The notes beneath the pieces were generated by a model. That model ran no database searches. It saw only the letters and a list, made by a program, of their open reading frames with translations, and had not been told where the DNA came from. Shown here piece after piece: positions 31,283-43,141 of a DNA stretch of 64,000 bases. How positions within the stretch are numbered: position 1 is the first letter of the stretch; every line of letters starts with the position of its first letter. Both the position numbers and the translations under genes were made by a program. The DNA is from Streptomyces noursei ATCC 11455 (GTDB taxonomy: Bacteria > Actinomycetota > Actinomycetes > Streptomycetales > Streptomycetaceae): assembly GCF_001704275.1 (NCBI RefSeq), contig NZ_CP011533.1, positions 2,604,001-2,668,000 of the forward strand. The letters run 5' to 3'.

Positions 31283-32494
31283 TTACCCCCACGGGAGTTG
31301 GGCCTCGATGAGATCGGCGGCCCGCCGGCTGCCGCCCTCGTCCGCCATCTCCGCGCGGATCCGTCGGAGCGTCTCGGCCACATCGGAATCGTCGATCAGT
31401 GAACGCACCGCGTCACCCAGCGCCCGCGCCGTCACCTGCCCGTTCGCCAACTGCCGTGCGACACCCAGCCTTTCCAGGGTATCGGCGTTCATGAACTGGT
31501 CGGCGGCCTGCGGTACGCACACCATGGGCACCCCGCTCGCCAGACCTTCCTGGCTGCCGCCCATCCCCGCATGGGTGACGAACACGTCCGCCTGGCGGAG
31601 GATCGCCAGCTGCGGGACCCAGGTGTGCACCGCGATGTTGTCCGGGACCTCGCCGAGCACCGCCGGGTCGGTGAACTTCCCGATCTGCAGCACCACATGC
31701 CAGTCCGGCCGCCCGCCGAACTCCTCGATGCAGGCCCGGTAGACCTCCGGCGCGTCGGTGAACACCGAGCCCAGGGAGACCAGGAGCACCTTGACGTCCG
31801 GCGCGAGACGGGCGGGCCGCCGCCAGTCGCCCTGCGCGGAGCGGTCGCCGCGACAGGAGCCGACGAAGGTGAAGACGGAGGCGTCGACCCGGTCGGCGTT
31901 CGGCTGCATGGCGCGGGGGATCAAAACGATGGCGCGGGCGGGGCGGGCGGACAGGAAATCCGGCTCGACGACGCCCGGCAGTCCGTGCTCCGCCAACCAG
32001 GCCCGGAAGCGCGCGTGGTAGGCGCGGCCGCGCTCGGTGCGCAGCACCTCCTCCCGCATCCCCTTGCCCACCTCCTCTTCGTAGCCGTCCCAGGCGACCA
32101 TGTGCGGGGTGAGCTGGATGGCCGGAACCCCCCACCGGTGGGCGAGCAGCGGTGCCGGGAACGCGGCGCTGTCATGGAGGACGAGGTCCGGGGTGTCGCC
32201 CTCGTAGGCCGCGGCGAGCTGCGGCAGGGCCTGCACCGCGTCGTCGAGGAAGGGTTCGAGGTGGTCGAGGAGGCCCGGGCCCCAGGACCGCGGATTCTCA
32301 TCGAGGGGCAGGACGGAGGTCCACGGCCGGTGTTCGGCGCCGGTGGCGGCGACGAGATCGGCGAAGGCGTCCGGGAGGGCGTAGCTGACCCGGTGGCCGC
32401 GGTCGACCAGTTCGCGGATGACGTCGAGGTTCGGTTGGACGTGGCCATGCGCCGGGATGCTGAACATGGCGATGTGCGAGGGGTGCTGAGGCAT
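31283..32494 (-). CDS. mgt: Macrolide-type glycosyltransferase (OleD/Mgt family)
   Basis: 403 aa GT1/GT-B enzyme. N-terminal [16 protein letters not shown] carries the catalytic His (H16), and the C-terminal donor site [26 protein letters not shown] is the UDP-sugar motif. Close to OleD/MgtA enzymes that inactivate macrolides by glucosylation. There is no antibiotic cluster around it, so intrinsic resistance or xenobiotic glycosylation is more likely. A perfect palindrome overlaps its promoter region (32514-32527). Confidence 0.9.
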   Translation of the reverse strand: MPQHPSHIAMFSIPAHGHVQPNLDVIRELVDRGHRVSYALPDAFADLVAATGAEHRPWTSVLPLDENPRSWGPGLLDHLEPFLDDAVQALPQLAAAYEGDTPDLVLHDSAAFPAPLLAHRWGVPAIQLTPHMVAWDGYEEEVGKGMREEVLRTERGRAYHARFRAWLAEHGLPGVVEPDFLSARPARAIVLIPRAMQPNADRVDASVFTFVGSCRGDRSAQGDWRRPARLAPDVKVLLVSLGSVFTDAPEVYRACIEEFGGRPDWHVVLQIGKFTDPAVLGEVPDNIAVHTWVPQLAILRQADVFVTHAGMGGSQEGLASGVPMVCVPQAADQFMNADTLERLGVARQLANGQVTARALGDAVRSLIDDSDVAETLRRIRAEMADEGGSRRAADLIEAQLPWG

Positions 32495-32513
32495 GCCCAG
32501 GACCCTACGCGAG

Positions 32514-32527
32514 ACGATACGTATCGT
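32514..32527. promoter_or_regulatory. Perfect palindromic operator of mgt
   Basis: ACGATACGTATCGT, 14 bp, exact dyad symmetry, 20 bases before the mgt start. On the minus strand it contains TATCGT, which fits TANNNT, so a bound protein would block transcription. The sequence type suits TetR-family repressors; no such gene lies in this window. Confidence 0.6.
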
Positions 32528-32677
32528 TTAACGGCGAAAAGTCGTCACACCCAGGGTGCGACGGGCGTCCAACTCCCCTACCCGGCAGTGCACTTCCGAC
32601 GGCGGGCGGACGGGCCCCGGAGCGGCGTCGGGCACCTGCGACACTGGTCGCGAGACCGCACCGCAGGAGGCAACCCG

Positions 32678-33565
32678 ATGACCGAACCCAGCCCCGCCTT
32701 CACCGAGGCGCGTGCCCGGGACGTGCTGGCCGCGGCCGGGCACCCCGGCGCGGCGGCGGACGCCCGGCTGCTCGCACTCGGTGAGAACGCCGTCTTCGCC
32801 CTGGGCGAGCGCGGCCCGGTCGTCCGGGTCGGCCGAAGCGCCGAACTGCTGGCGCGCGCCGAGCGGGAGCTGGCCGTGGCGCAGTGGCTGGCGGCCGAGG
32901 ACGTCGCGGCCGTGCGGGCCGCGGAGCCGACCGCGCGGCTCGTCGACGGGCACCCCGTGACGTACTGGCAACAGCTGCCGGAGGCCGTCCGGCCCGCCGC
33001 CCCGCAGGACCTCGCCGAGCTGCTCAAGCGCGTCCACGCGCTGCCCGAGCCGCCGTTCGCGCTCCCCCGGCGCGAGTTGCTGGACGGCGTGGAGCGGTGG
33101 CTGCGGCTGGCCGGCGACGCGGTGTCGCCGGCCGACGCGGAGTATCTGCGCGGCCGGCGGGACGCCTTCGCGCTGGCCGCGACGGCGCTGGAGCCGCATC
33201 TGCCGCGCGGCCCGATCCACGGCGACGCGCTGACCCGCAACGTCCACATCGGGCCCGCCGGACCGGTGCTGGTCGACCTGGAGACCTTCTCCTCGGACCT
33301 GCGCGAGCACGACCTGGTCGTGATGGCGCTGAGCCGGGACCGCTATGGGCTGGGCGCGGAAGCCTACGACGCCTTCGTGGCGGTGTACGGGTGGGACGTC
33401 CGGGACTGGGAGGGCTGCGCCGTCCTGCGCGGATCCCGGGAGACCGCGAGCTGTGCCTGGGTCTCCCAGCACGCGCCCGGTAATCCGGCGGCGCTCAAGG
33501 AGTTCCGACGCCGGATCGCCTCGCTGCGCGAGAAGGACGCGGCGGTCCGGTGGTATCCGTTCTGA
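32678..33565 (+). CDS. Aminoglycoside-phosphotransferase-family kinase
   Basis: 295 aa. The catalytic loop is IHGDALTRNVHIG (H181, D183, N188) and the metal-binding segment is LVDLETFSSDLREHDL, where DLE replaces the usual DFD/DWE. The N-lobe is short (VVRVGRS as the beta3 strand). The substrate may be an antibiotic, choline or another small metabolite and cannot be told from sequence. ATG 32678 has AGGAGG at 32665-32670. Confidence 0.86.
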   Translation: MTEPSPAFTEARARDVLAAAGHPGAAADARLLALGENAVFALGERGPVVRVGRSAELLARAERELAVAQWLAAEDVAAVRAAEPTARLVDGHPVTYWQQLPEAVRPAAPQDLAELLKRVHALPEPPFALPRRELLDGVERWLRLAGDAVSPADAEYLRGRRDAFALAATALEPHLPRGPIHGDALTRNVHIGPAGPVLVDLETFSSDLREHDLVVMALSRDRYGLGAEAYDAFVAVYGWDVRDWEGCAVLRGSRETASCAWVSQHAPGNPAALKEFRRRIASLREKDAAVRWYPF

Positions 33566-33604
33566 GGCGGTGACCCGGCCTCCGGGCGGCGCCGGCCGCG
33601 TGCC

Positions 33605-34318
33605 TCAGCGCTGAAACGGGATCAGCGGCCAGGCCGGCTCGACTCTCGCCCGCGGGTCGCCGGACCGGCGCAGATACGCCTGGAACGAGGCGGCCTGCTC
33701 GGCGGCGGCCTGCTCCTGCAGGGCGTGCAGGGCGCGCGGCGAGGGCAGCGCGACGGCCGGGTACTTCTCCCCGATGCGACGGGCGACGCCGGCCGCGGCC
33801 ACCGCGTCGGCGCCCGCCTCGTGCGCGCCGTCGAGCGGTACGCCGTAGTGCCCGCAGAGCGCCTGGAGCGCACGCTTGCCCTTGCGGTAGCGATCCACGT
33901 GCTTGTCGAGGACGAGCGGGTCGATGACCGGGGCGGGCGGTCGGCCCAGCCGGTCGGTCAGCGTCGGCACACCGTGGCGGCGGCACTCGCGGTCCAGGAG
34001 CGAGAGGTCGTAGCGGGCGTTCATCACCACCAGCGGTATGTCCGCGCGCAGGACCTCGGCCAGTGCCTCGGTGATCTCCACTATGGCGCCCGCCGGCGAT
34101 CGGCCGTGCTCCTGGACGTACGCGGTCGACATGCCGTGGATCTCCGCGGCCTCGTCGGGGATCGGTACGCCCGGATCGAGCAGCCAGGACCGCTTGTCGG
34201 CCACCCGGCCGTCCCCCTCCAGCCGGATCAGCGCGGCCGTGACGACGCGGTCCTGCTCGACGTCGGTGCCGGTGGTCTCCAGGTCGAAGCCGGCCAGCAG
34301 CTCCTGATGCCAGCTCAT
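33605..34318 (-). CDS. DEDDh 3'-5' exonuclease
   Basis: 237 aa, DnaQ/epsilon-like. Exo I is FDLETTG (D, E), Exo II is VMNARYDLSLLD (D), and Exo III is HEAGADAVAAAGVA (H and D). It stands alone, as do the extra epsilon-type exonucleases of streptomycetes, and could act in DNA repair or RNA trimming. ATG 34318 (MSWHQELLAGFDLETTG) gives the family's normal start; longer in-frame starts only add basic low-complexity residues. Confidence 0.9.
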   Translation of the reverse strand: MSWHQELLAGFDLETTGTDVEQDRVVTAALIRLEGDGRVADKRSWLLDPGVPIPDEAAEIHGMSTAYVQEHGRSPAGAIVEITEALAEVLRADIPLVVMNARYDLSLLDRECRRHGVPTLTDRLGRPPAPVIDPLVLDKHVDRYRKGKRALQALCGHYGVPLDGAHEAGADAVAAAGVARRIGEKYPAVALPSPRALHALQEQAAAEQAASFQAYLRRSGDPRARVEPAWPLIPFQR

Positions 34319-34523
34319 GCCGAAACCTCGCTTCGCCCGACCCCGCACCGGCGCGGCGCGCACCCCTGCTCGATGCCGTCCCGGCCCTCGGCCGGGCCGA
34401 TCCCCACGCTGCGCTCACTCATGCGCGGCCTCCTTCGGTGGTTCCTCCCCCGTGGTCCGACCACTCTCCCACGCGCCACTGACAACGGGCCGGGCCGCCC
34501 GGCACGCCGCCGCCCGGACCGGC

Positions 34524-35774
34524 TCAGGAGACCGGCCGCGAGTCCGCCCAGACGCTCTCGAACTCCTCGCGGTAGATCTCGAAGAGCCCGTGGTCGATGT
34601 CCCGGCCGTCGCGGGCGTCCTGGCGGACCACCTCGCGGCCGCCCCCGCGCAGCACGAAGACCGGCGACTCCATCCCGCGGCTCTTGCGGAGGTAGTGCTG
34701 GACGACGGCTATCCCGTCGGGCCCGTCGCCGTCGACGAGGTAGGCGGTGAAGCGCGGGGTCTCGTCGAAGACCTGGATCTCGAAGGCGCCGGGATCCCGC
34801 AGCCGGGCCCGGACCCGGCGCATGTGGAGGATGTTCATCTCGATGGAGCGGCTCATCTCGCCCTTTTTGAGGCCGATTTCGCGCTCCCGGCGGCGGACCG
34901 CGCTGCTGGCCGGGTTGAGGAACAGCAGCCGGACCCGGCAGCCGGACTCGGCGAGCCGGACCAGCCGACGGCCGGAGTAGTTCTGGACCAGGAGGTTGAG
35001 TCCTATGCCCACCGCGTCGAGGCGGCGGGCGCCGCCGAAGAGGTCCTCGGCGGGCAGCTGGCGCTGGAGCCGCACCCGGTCGGGGTGTACGCCGACCACG
35101 TCGGCGTAGCGGTCGCCGACGAGGTCCTCGACGGCGTCGATGGGCAGCCGCCCGGAAATACGGGTGCCGGCCCCGGAACCGAGGATGTCCAGCAGACGGG
35201 CGGAGGCCCGCTCGGCCTGGGCCAGGACGGTCTCGGACAGCGCGCGGTTGCGGGAGACGATGTTGCGGGCCACCTCCAGCTCGTCCAGGACCAGCTCGAC
35301 CTCGCGGCGGTCGTCCACGTAGGGCTCGAAGCAGGGCCAGTGCTGGACCATCAGCTCGCGCAGCTGCGGGAGCGTCAGGAAGCTGACGATGTTGTCGTCG
35401 GCGGGGTCGAGGAGGTAGCCCTTGCGGCGGCTGACCTCGCGGACCGCGACCGCGCGCTGGACCCACTCCTGGCCGGCGGGCCCGGCGGCCGCGATGACCC
35501 ATTCGTCGCCGTGCACCGGCTCGTAGATGGGGCGCAGGACGGCCGCGACGACGGCCCGCAGGCGCTGCTCGACGAGATTCAGCCAGATATAGGCGCGACC
35601 GGCCCGTCGGGCCCGGGTCCGCACCTCGCTCCAGGCGTCGGCCCCCCAGTCCAATTCCGCGCCGATCTCCAGGGGGCGGGCCAGGGACACCGTGCCGGGC
35701 GGTGCGTCCACGGAGCCGCCCTCGTGGCCCTCATGACTCTCGTCACCAGGGGGCAACTCCAGCCCGCCGCTCAC
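34524..35774 (-). CDS. SAV2148-type HEPN domain protein
   Basis: 416 aa. Matches the streptomycete SAV2148 family: EVRTRARRAGRAYIWLNLVEQ, LRPIYEPVHGDEWVIAAAGP, AVREVSRRKGYLLDPADDN and LPQLRELMVQHWPCFEPYVD. HEPN domains are often RNases or toxin components; the canonical R-x4-6-H pair is not obvious to me here. The C-terminal half (RRLDAVGIGLNLLVQNYSGRRLVRLAESGCRVRLLFLNP) looks like a phospholipase-D-like fold. GTG 35774 with GGAGG upstream. No antitoxin partner is adjacent. Confidence 0.8.
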   Translation of the reverse strand: MSGGLELPPGDESHEGHEGGSVDAPPGTVSLARPLEIGAELDWGADAWSEVRTRARRAGRAYIWLNLVEQRLRAVVAAVLRPIYEPVHGDEWVIAAAGPAGQEWVQRAVAVREVSRRKGYLLDPADDNIVSFLTLPQLRELMVQHWPCFEPYVDDRREVELVLDELEVARNIVSRNRALSETVLAQAERASARLLDILGSGAGTRISGRLPIDAVEDLVGDRYADVVGVHPDRVRLQRQLPAEDLFGGARRLDAVGIGLNLLVQNYSGRRLVRLAESGCRVRLLFLNPASSAVRRREREIGLKKGEMSRSIEMNILHMRRVRARLRDPGAFEIQVFDETPRFTAYLVDGDGPDGIAVVQHYLRKSRGMESPVFVLRGGGREVVRQDARDGRDIDHGLFEIYREEFESVWADSRPVS

Positions 35775-36341
35775 CTGCCACCGCCTCCCGAACCCCCGTG
35801 CCAACGATCAAGGCAGACTACTGCGGCGCGGGGGGCGGTGCAGCAGGATGCATCGAGTCGGATGCCAACTCCCCTTGTTCATAGTGCCGGTTGTGGCCGG
35901 AAAGCGCGGGGGGAGTGAGCGGTTTCATAGCCGGGGCAGGGGGCGCGGACCGATTCCGGCCCACGCGATGGAGTGTCCCGACGGCGGGCCGTTGACATCG
36001 CGCCGCGGGGCCGGACCTGGCGCGGGGGCGCCGTGGTGGGCCGGAATGTCGCTGGCGAACTGCCGGCATTTGATGTAGTCCGTCGAAGAGGTCCGCTTTA
36101 GGGACAGCCGTACCGGTCCGCCGCCCCGTACACCGACCGTTCACGCCGGCCACCGACCCCGATCGACGCACGGTACGACAATCCGACATCGCAGAAGACG
36201 ACCCACCATTCAGCGGAGTTCACACGAAAATCTCCCACTATCCGGCAGTTTGGGACATATGGGGGAAGGAATCCGATTCGGTCCGCGGACGTGTGTCGTG
36301 GAGCCGCCGCCGCCCCGTAGAGAAAGTGGAAGAGTCTACGC
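35775..36341. other. Intergenic region before glgX
   Basis: About 570 bases between the divergent HEPN gene and glgX. A TTGACA stands at 35992-35997, but no matching -10 follows. The last 150 bases are less GC-rich and probably hold the glgX promoter. I see no gene, repeat or RNA structure that I can support. Confidence 0.5.
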
Positions 36342-38609
<2,268 letters not shown>

Positions 38610-38629
38610 GCCGGCGCGGGTCCGGAGGT

Positions 38630-39898
38630 TCAGGGGGCCGGGGTGCGGTCCACCGCGGCCTCCCGTCCGGGCCGGGCGGTGCGGACGGGGGCGGTGGGCC
38701 GGGAGCCGGCGCGGGTGATGAGGGCGACGCCGAGGATCAGCACGGCGGCGCCGACGGCGACCGCGAAGGCGGCGGACGGGCCGTACGCGTCGGCGAGCCG
38801 CCCGGAGACCGCCAGCGCGACGGCCTGGCCCCCGACCACCGCGCTGGTGAGGAACGCCATCGACTCGGCCAGCCGGGTGGCGGGCACCAGCCGTTCGGTG
38901 AGCCCGAAGAGAGTGATCAGGTGCGGCGCGAACGCCACCCCGAGCACCACGACGACCAGGTAGAGCGCGGCCATCGACCGGACGAACAGCAGCGGCACGG
39001 ACAGCACGATGAGTGCGGCGGCGGCCGCCCGCCAGCGGGTCGGCAGGCCGATCCGGGCCGGTACCAGCGCGAGCGAGAGGCCCGCGACGGCGCTCATCAC
39101 GCCCATCGCCGCGTACACCAGCCCCGCCTGGGCGGGCTGGTGGAGGCGTTCGGTGAGCGCGGTGATGCCGGCCTGGCAGGCGCCGAACATGGCGCCCTGG
39201 AGGGCCGTCGACAGGCGCATGGCGTGGACGGCGCGGGGCATCCGGGTGCGGGCGGGGCGGACGGCCCGGGCGGCGTTCGCGGCGGGCCGCACGGCGACCG
39301 CGGTCGGGTGCAGCGCGAACGCCGAGCCGCAGACCGCCAGCAGCGCCGCGGCCAGGGCCAGCGCCACCGCCGGGTGCGCCAGGGTGGCGGCCAGCCCCAC
39401 CAGCGCCGGACCGAGCACGAACGACACCTCGTCCAGGGTGCCCTCCAGGGACAGCGCGGCGCTCACCACCCGGTCGTCGGCCGCCGCGCGGTGCGCCAGG
39501 GCGACCAGCCGGGTGCGGGCCAGCGGGCCAATCTGGGGCACGCTCGCCCCCGCCAGCAGGCCGATCGCGGCGAGCGGCGGCGTCGCCGTCCGGGCCAGCG
39601 CGGCCGTCACCAGGGCCGCCACCGCCAGCGCGTTGAGCCAGCAGGCGACGAGCACCACCGGGCGCTGGCCGTGCCGGTCCGCGAGCCGCCCCGTCAGCGG
39701 GCCGGCGACCGTCTGACCCGCCGCCAGGGCACCGCCCACCAGACCCGCGGTGGTCAGCGAACCACTGGTCTCGGCCACCAACAACACACTGCCGAGCTGG
39801 CACATGGCGGTCGGCAGCCGCCCCAGGAAGGAGACGACGGGCAGCAGCGGCCCGCTGAGGGCGAGCACCCGGCGGTACGTGGCGGTGGCGGCGGTCAT
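38630..39898 (-). CDS. MFS transporter
   Basis: 422 aa with about 12 hydrophobic segments and the loop 2-3 motif GRLADRHGQRPVVL. The substrate is unknown; it belongs to the drug/sugar efflux-like MFS type common in streptomycetes. Start ATG 39898 lies six bases after TAGCTT (39910-39905 on the minus strand), with no ribosome-binding site, so the transcript is probably leaderless; GTG 39901 is in frame. Placed between glgX and treY in opposite orientation. Confidence 0.87.
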   Translation of the reverse strand: MTAATATYRRVLALSGPLLPVVSFLGRLPTAMCQLGSVLLVAETSGSLTTAGLVGGALAAGQTVAGPLTGRLADRHGQRPVVLVACWLNALAVAALVTAALARTATPPLAAIGLLAGASVPQIGPLARTRLVALAHRAAADDRVVSAALSLEGTLDEVSFVLGPALVGLAATLAHPAVALALAAALLAVCGSAFALHPTAVAVRPAANAARAVRPARTRMPRAVHAMRLSTALQGAMFGACQAGITALTERLHQPAQAGLVYAAMGVMSAVAGLSLALVPARIGLPTRWRAAAAALIVLSVPLLFVRSMAALYLVVVVLGVAFAPHLITLFGLTERLVPATRLAESMAFLTSAVVGGQAVALAVSGRLADAYGPSAAFAVAVGAAVLILGVALITRAGSRPTAPVRTARPGREAAVDRTPAP

Positions 39899-40062
39899 CA
39901 CAAGAAGCTATCCGCCGCACCGGCACGATCCGTAGCGGCGGTACGTACGAAGCGATACCGCGAAGGGGCTTTCCGGTTCGGACGAAAACACGACCGGCGG
40001 GACGACCGGGGATGACGCAACCCGATGACAGAACGGGCCGTCGGCGGGGTACGGGTGTTCCC

Positions 40063-42615
40063 ATGACGCAGCCTTCGAGTCCGTCGCCGACCGCCACCTA
40101 CCGGCTGCAGCTCCAGCCGGACTTCCCGTTCGCCGCCGCCGAACGGGCGGTACCGTACCTCGCCGCCCTCGGGGTGTCCCATCTGCACCTCTCCCCCGTA
40201 CTGGAGGCGGTGCCGGGGTCCACCCACGGGTACGACGTGACCGGCCACGCGGCGGTCCGGGCGGAGCTGGGCGGCGAGGAGGGGCTACGGGCACTGGCGG
40301 CGACGGCCCGGGCGCACGGCCTCGGGCTGGTCGTCGACATCGTGCCCAACCACATGGCGGTGCCCGCGCCGCTGTCGCTCAACGGGGCACTGTGGGAGGT
40401 GCTGCGCGACGGGCCGGCGTCGCGGTACGCGCGCTGGTTCGACATCGACTGGGACGGCGGGCACGGGGGACGGCTGTTGCTGCCCGTCCTGGAGGGGCGG
40501 ATCGGGGACGAGCTGCCCCGGTTCCGGGTCGAGCGCGGGCTGCTGCACTACGGGGAGCAGGTCCTCCCGCTGCGCCCCGGTACGGAACTGCTGCCGCTGC
40601 CGCGTCTCCTGGAGGCGCAGTGGTACCGCCTCGCCTGGTGGCGGTTGGCCCGCACCGAGCTCAACTACCGGCGTTTCTTCACCATTTCGGAGCTGATCGG
40701 GATCCGCGTCGAGGATCCGGAGGTGTTCGACGCGACGCACGGGACGGTGCTGCGGCTGATCCGGGAGGGGGTCGTCGACGGGCTGCGGGTCGACCATCCG
40801 GACGGGCTGGTGGATCCCGGGGGCTATCTGGCGCGGCTGCGGGCCGGGACCAAGGGCTGCTGGACGGTGGTGGAGAAGATCCTGACCGGCGCGGAGCGGC
40901 TGCCGGACGGCTGGGCCTGCGCGGGCACCACGGGCTATGACGCGCTCCGCCACATCGACGGGCTGTTCGTCTGCCCGCAGGGCGCCGGTCGGCTGTTCTC
41001 GCACTACCGCGACTTCGTCACCCCGTTGGCCGACGAGGGCGGCGACTGGGACGAGACGGTGCGCCGGGCCGCCTACGAGGTCGTCGAGCACGACCTGGCG
41101 GCGGAGGTGGAGCGGCTGGTGCGGACCGCGGCGCGGATCGTCGAGCGGGTGCCGAGGCCGGGCGACCATGCGCCGTGGGCACTGCGGCAGGCGGTGCGGG
41201 AACTGCTGGTGCGGCTGCCGGTCTACCGGCCGTACGCCGGGGAGGCCGCGGACACCGCCCGGGCCGCGGCGGACGCGGCGATGCTGCGCGCCGCGGCGGA
41301 GCGGGCCCGGGCCACCTTCCGGGTGCCGGAGGAGGCCGGGGCGGTGGATCTGGTCTCCGACCTGGTGCTGGGGCGGTTCGGATACGGCGCCGACGGCGCG
41401 GACGGCGCGAAGAGCGGGGCCGGCGGGGCCGGCGCCCCGGGTCCCGATGCCGTGGCGCGCGACGCCGCGGAAACGGACGCCGTGGAAATGAACGCCGTGG
41501 ACCCCGATGTCGCGGACTTCGCCGCGCGGTTCGCGCAGACCGCGTCCGCGCTGCACGCCAAGTCCGTGGAGGACACGGCCTTCTACCGCTATCCGGTGCT
41601 GCTGTCGGCCTGCGAGGTCGGGGGCGATCCCGGGGAACCCTCGCTGGGGCCCGGGACGTTCCACGAGTACTGCGCGCGGCTGCAGCGGGACTGGCCGGAG
41701 AGCGGCACGGTGCTCTCCACGCACGACACCAAGCGCAGTGCCGATGTGCGGGCGCGGATCGCGGTGCTGTCGGAGTGCCCGGACCGCTGGCGGGACGTGT
41801 TGAACGTGGTGGCCGACGGAAGGGAGGTCGCGGACGGTGCGGTGCCGGTGGATCCCTTGGTGGCCTGGTCGGCCTGGCAGACCGCGTTCGGGCTGGGTGC
41901 GTCCGCCGCCGGCGGCCCGACGGCGGAGCAGTTGACGCCCGCGGTCCTCAAGGCGGTGCGGGAGGCCGGGTTGCGCACGACCTGGACGGAGCCGGACGCG
42001 GTGTACGAGGAGGCGGTGGCGGAGTTCGTCCGCAGTGGGCCGTGCGGTCCGGCCGCCGACCAACTGGCCGCGCTGGAGGCGGAACTGGCCCCGTACGTCC
42101 GGGCGAACGTACTGGCCGCGACGCTGCTGCACCTCACCATGCCGGGCGTCCCCGACCTCTACCAGGACACCGAGCGGGAGTACGCGGCGCTGGTCGATCC
42201 GGACAACCGGCGGCCCGCGCGGTGCGATCCGGGGCCGCTCGCGGCACTGGACGGCGGTGCCGCGCCGGCCGGGCTGTCCGCCGAGAAGCTACGGCTGACG
42301 GCCACCGCGCTGCGGCTGCGGCGGGCGCACCCGGAGTGGTTCGGCGCCGCCGCGTCGTACGAGCCGCTGTCCGCGGAGGGCCCGGCGGCCGAGCACTGCG
42401 TGGCGTTCGTCCGTGCGGGACGGGTGGTGACGGCGGTGACCCGGCTGTCGCTGCGGTTGCAGGAGACCGGCGGCTGGTGGGACACCGGGCTGCGGCTGCC
42501 CGCGGGCGGCGACTGGCGGGAGCTGCTGACCGGCCGCACGCTGGCGGGCGGTGCCGCGGTGGGGGTGGACTCGCTGTTGACACAGTGGCCGGTGGCGCAG
42601 CTCGTACGGGAGTAG
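40063..42615 (+). CDS. treY: Malto-oligosyltrehalose synthase
   Basis: 850 aa GH13_26 enzyme that converts the reducing end of a maltodextrin into a trehalosyl unit. N-terminal TATYRLQL and HGYDVTGH, D244 nucleophile (VDGLRVDHPDG), and LHAKSVEDTAFYRYPVLLS, STHDTKRSADVRARI and VPDLYQDTE are typical. Residues about 442-480 form a Gly/Ala/Asp-rich insertion (GADGADGAKSGAGG...) just before the LHAKSVEDT block. TreZ, encoded 1.7 kb downstream, releases trehalose from its product; the two genes are separated by decayed genes and the FHA gene. Confidence 0.94.
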   Translation: MTQPSSPSPTATYRLQLQPDFPFAAAERAVPYLAALGVSHLHLSPVLEAVPGSTHGYDVTGHAAVRAELGGEEGLRALAATARAHGLGLVVDIVPNHMAVPAPLSLNGALWEVLRDGPASRYARWFDIDWDGGHGGRLLLPVLEGRIGDELPRFRVERGLLHYGEQVLPLRPGTELLPLPRLLEAQWYRLAWWRLARTELNYRRFFTISELIGIRVEDPEVFDATHGTVLRLIREGVVDGLRVDHPDGLVDPGGYLARLRAGTKGCWTVVEKILTGAERLPDGWACAGTTGYDALRHIDGLFVCPQGAGRLFSHYRDFVTPLADEGGDWDETVRRAAYEVVEHDLAAEVERLVRTAARIVERVPRPGDHAPWALRQAVRELLVRLPVYRPYAGEAADTARAAADAAMLRAAAERARATFRVPEEAGAVDLVSDLVLGRFGYGADGADGAKSGAGGAGAPGPDAVARDAAETDAVEMNAVDPDVADFAARFAQTASALHAKSVEDTAFYRYPVLLSACEVGGDPGEPSLGPGTFHEYCARLQRDWPESGTVLSTHDTKRSADVRARIAVLSECPDRWRDVLNVVADGREVADGAVPVDPLVAWSAWQTAFGLGASAAGGPTAEQLTPAVLKAVREAGLRTTWTEPDAVYEEAVAEFVRSGPCGPAADQLAALEAELAPYVRANVLAATLLHLTMPGVPDLYQDTEREYAALVDPDNRRPARCDPGPLAALDGGAAPAGLSAEKLRLTATALRLRRAHPEWFGAAASYEPLSAEGPAAEHCVAFVRAGRVVTAVTRLSLRLQETGGWWDTGLRLPAGGDWRELLTGRTLAGGAAVGVDSLLTQWPVAQLVRE

Positions 42616-42672
42616 CGCCACGCCGTGGAGGCGGCGGCAGGGGTGCCGCGGCCGGGAATTCTTGACGCAGCG

Positions 42673-43140
42673 TCAGGACGCTTCGGCGGCGCCCCACCCC
42701 CTCAGCAGCTCGGTGAACTCCGCTGCGGCACCGGTCAGTTCCGCCCGCGAGAAGACCGTGTGTCGCGGCGCCACGGCGGGTCGGTGGGTATCCGCGCGCA
42801 GTCCAGGCCGGTGAGTTCGTGGGCCGCGGTGAGCAGGACGCCGACGCCCGCCGAGGCCGTCCGGACGGCGTCGAGGCGTGCTGGGTGCGGACGGCGGCGC
42901 GCGGGGTGAAGCCCGCCCGCTCGCACTCCACGTCCAGCCAGCGGCGGCCCGCCAGCACCGGTTCCAGGCTGCACCGCACCCAGGGCCGGTCCAGCCAGGT
43001 CCGTCAGGCGCAGCGACTCCCGGCCGGCGAGCGGGTCGTCGTGCGGGACGACCACCACCATCCGTTCCCGGCCGACGACGGTGACCGGCCCCGGCCAGTC
43101 CTCCGGGCGCGGCCCCGGCGCCACGTCGGCCAGCGCCGCG
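42673..43140 (-). pseudogene. LysR-type regulator remnant, frameshifted
   Basis: The C-terminal effector domain of a LysR regulator survives in three different minus-strand frames. From about 43135: VAPGPRPEDWPGPVTVVGRERMVVV and DDPLAGRESLRLTDLAG in one frame; RCSLEPVLAGRRWLDVECERAGFTPRAAVRTQ in a second; DAVRTASAGVGVLLTAAHELTGLDC back in the first; PRHTVFSRAELTGAAAEFTELLRGWG in a third. The HTH half is missing: the remnant stops where the lpd fragment begins. Confidence 0.65.
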
Positions 43141-43141
43141 C

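Noticed and set aside
31283..33565. Antibiotic biosynthesis or resistance island around mgt and the APH-like kinase
   Set aside because: The two genes are divergent, have no biosynthetic or regulatory neighbours, and the kinase substrate is unknown.
34524..35774. Toxin-antitoxin system based on the HEPN protein
   Set aside because: No small MNT or other antitoxin gene is adjacent; neighbours are an exonuclease and glgX.
35992..35997. TTGACA as glgX promoter -35
   Set aside because: No TANNNT box lies at suitable distance, and glgX starts 345 bases further on.
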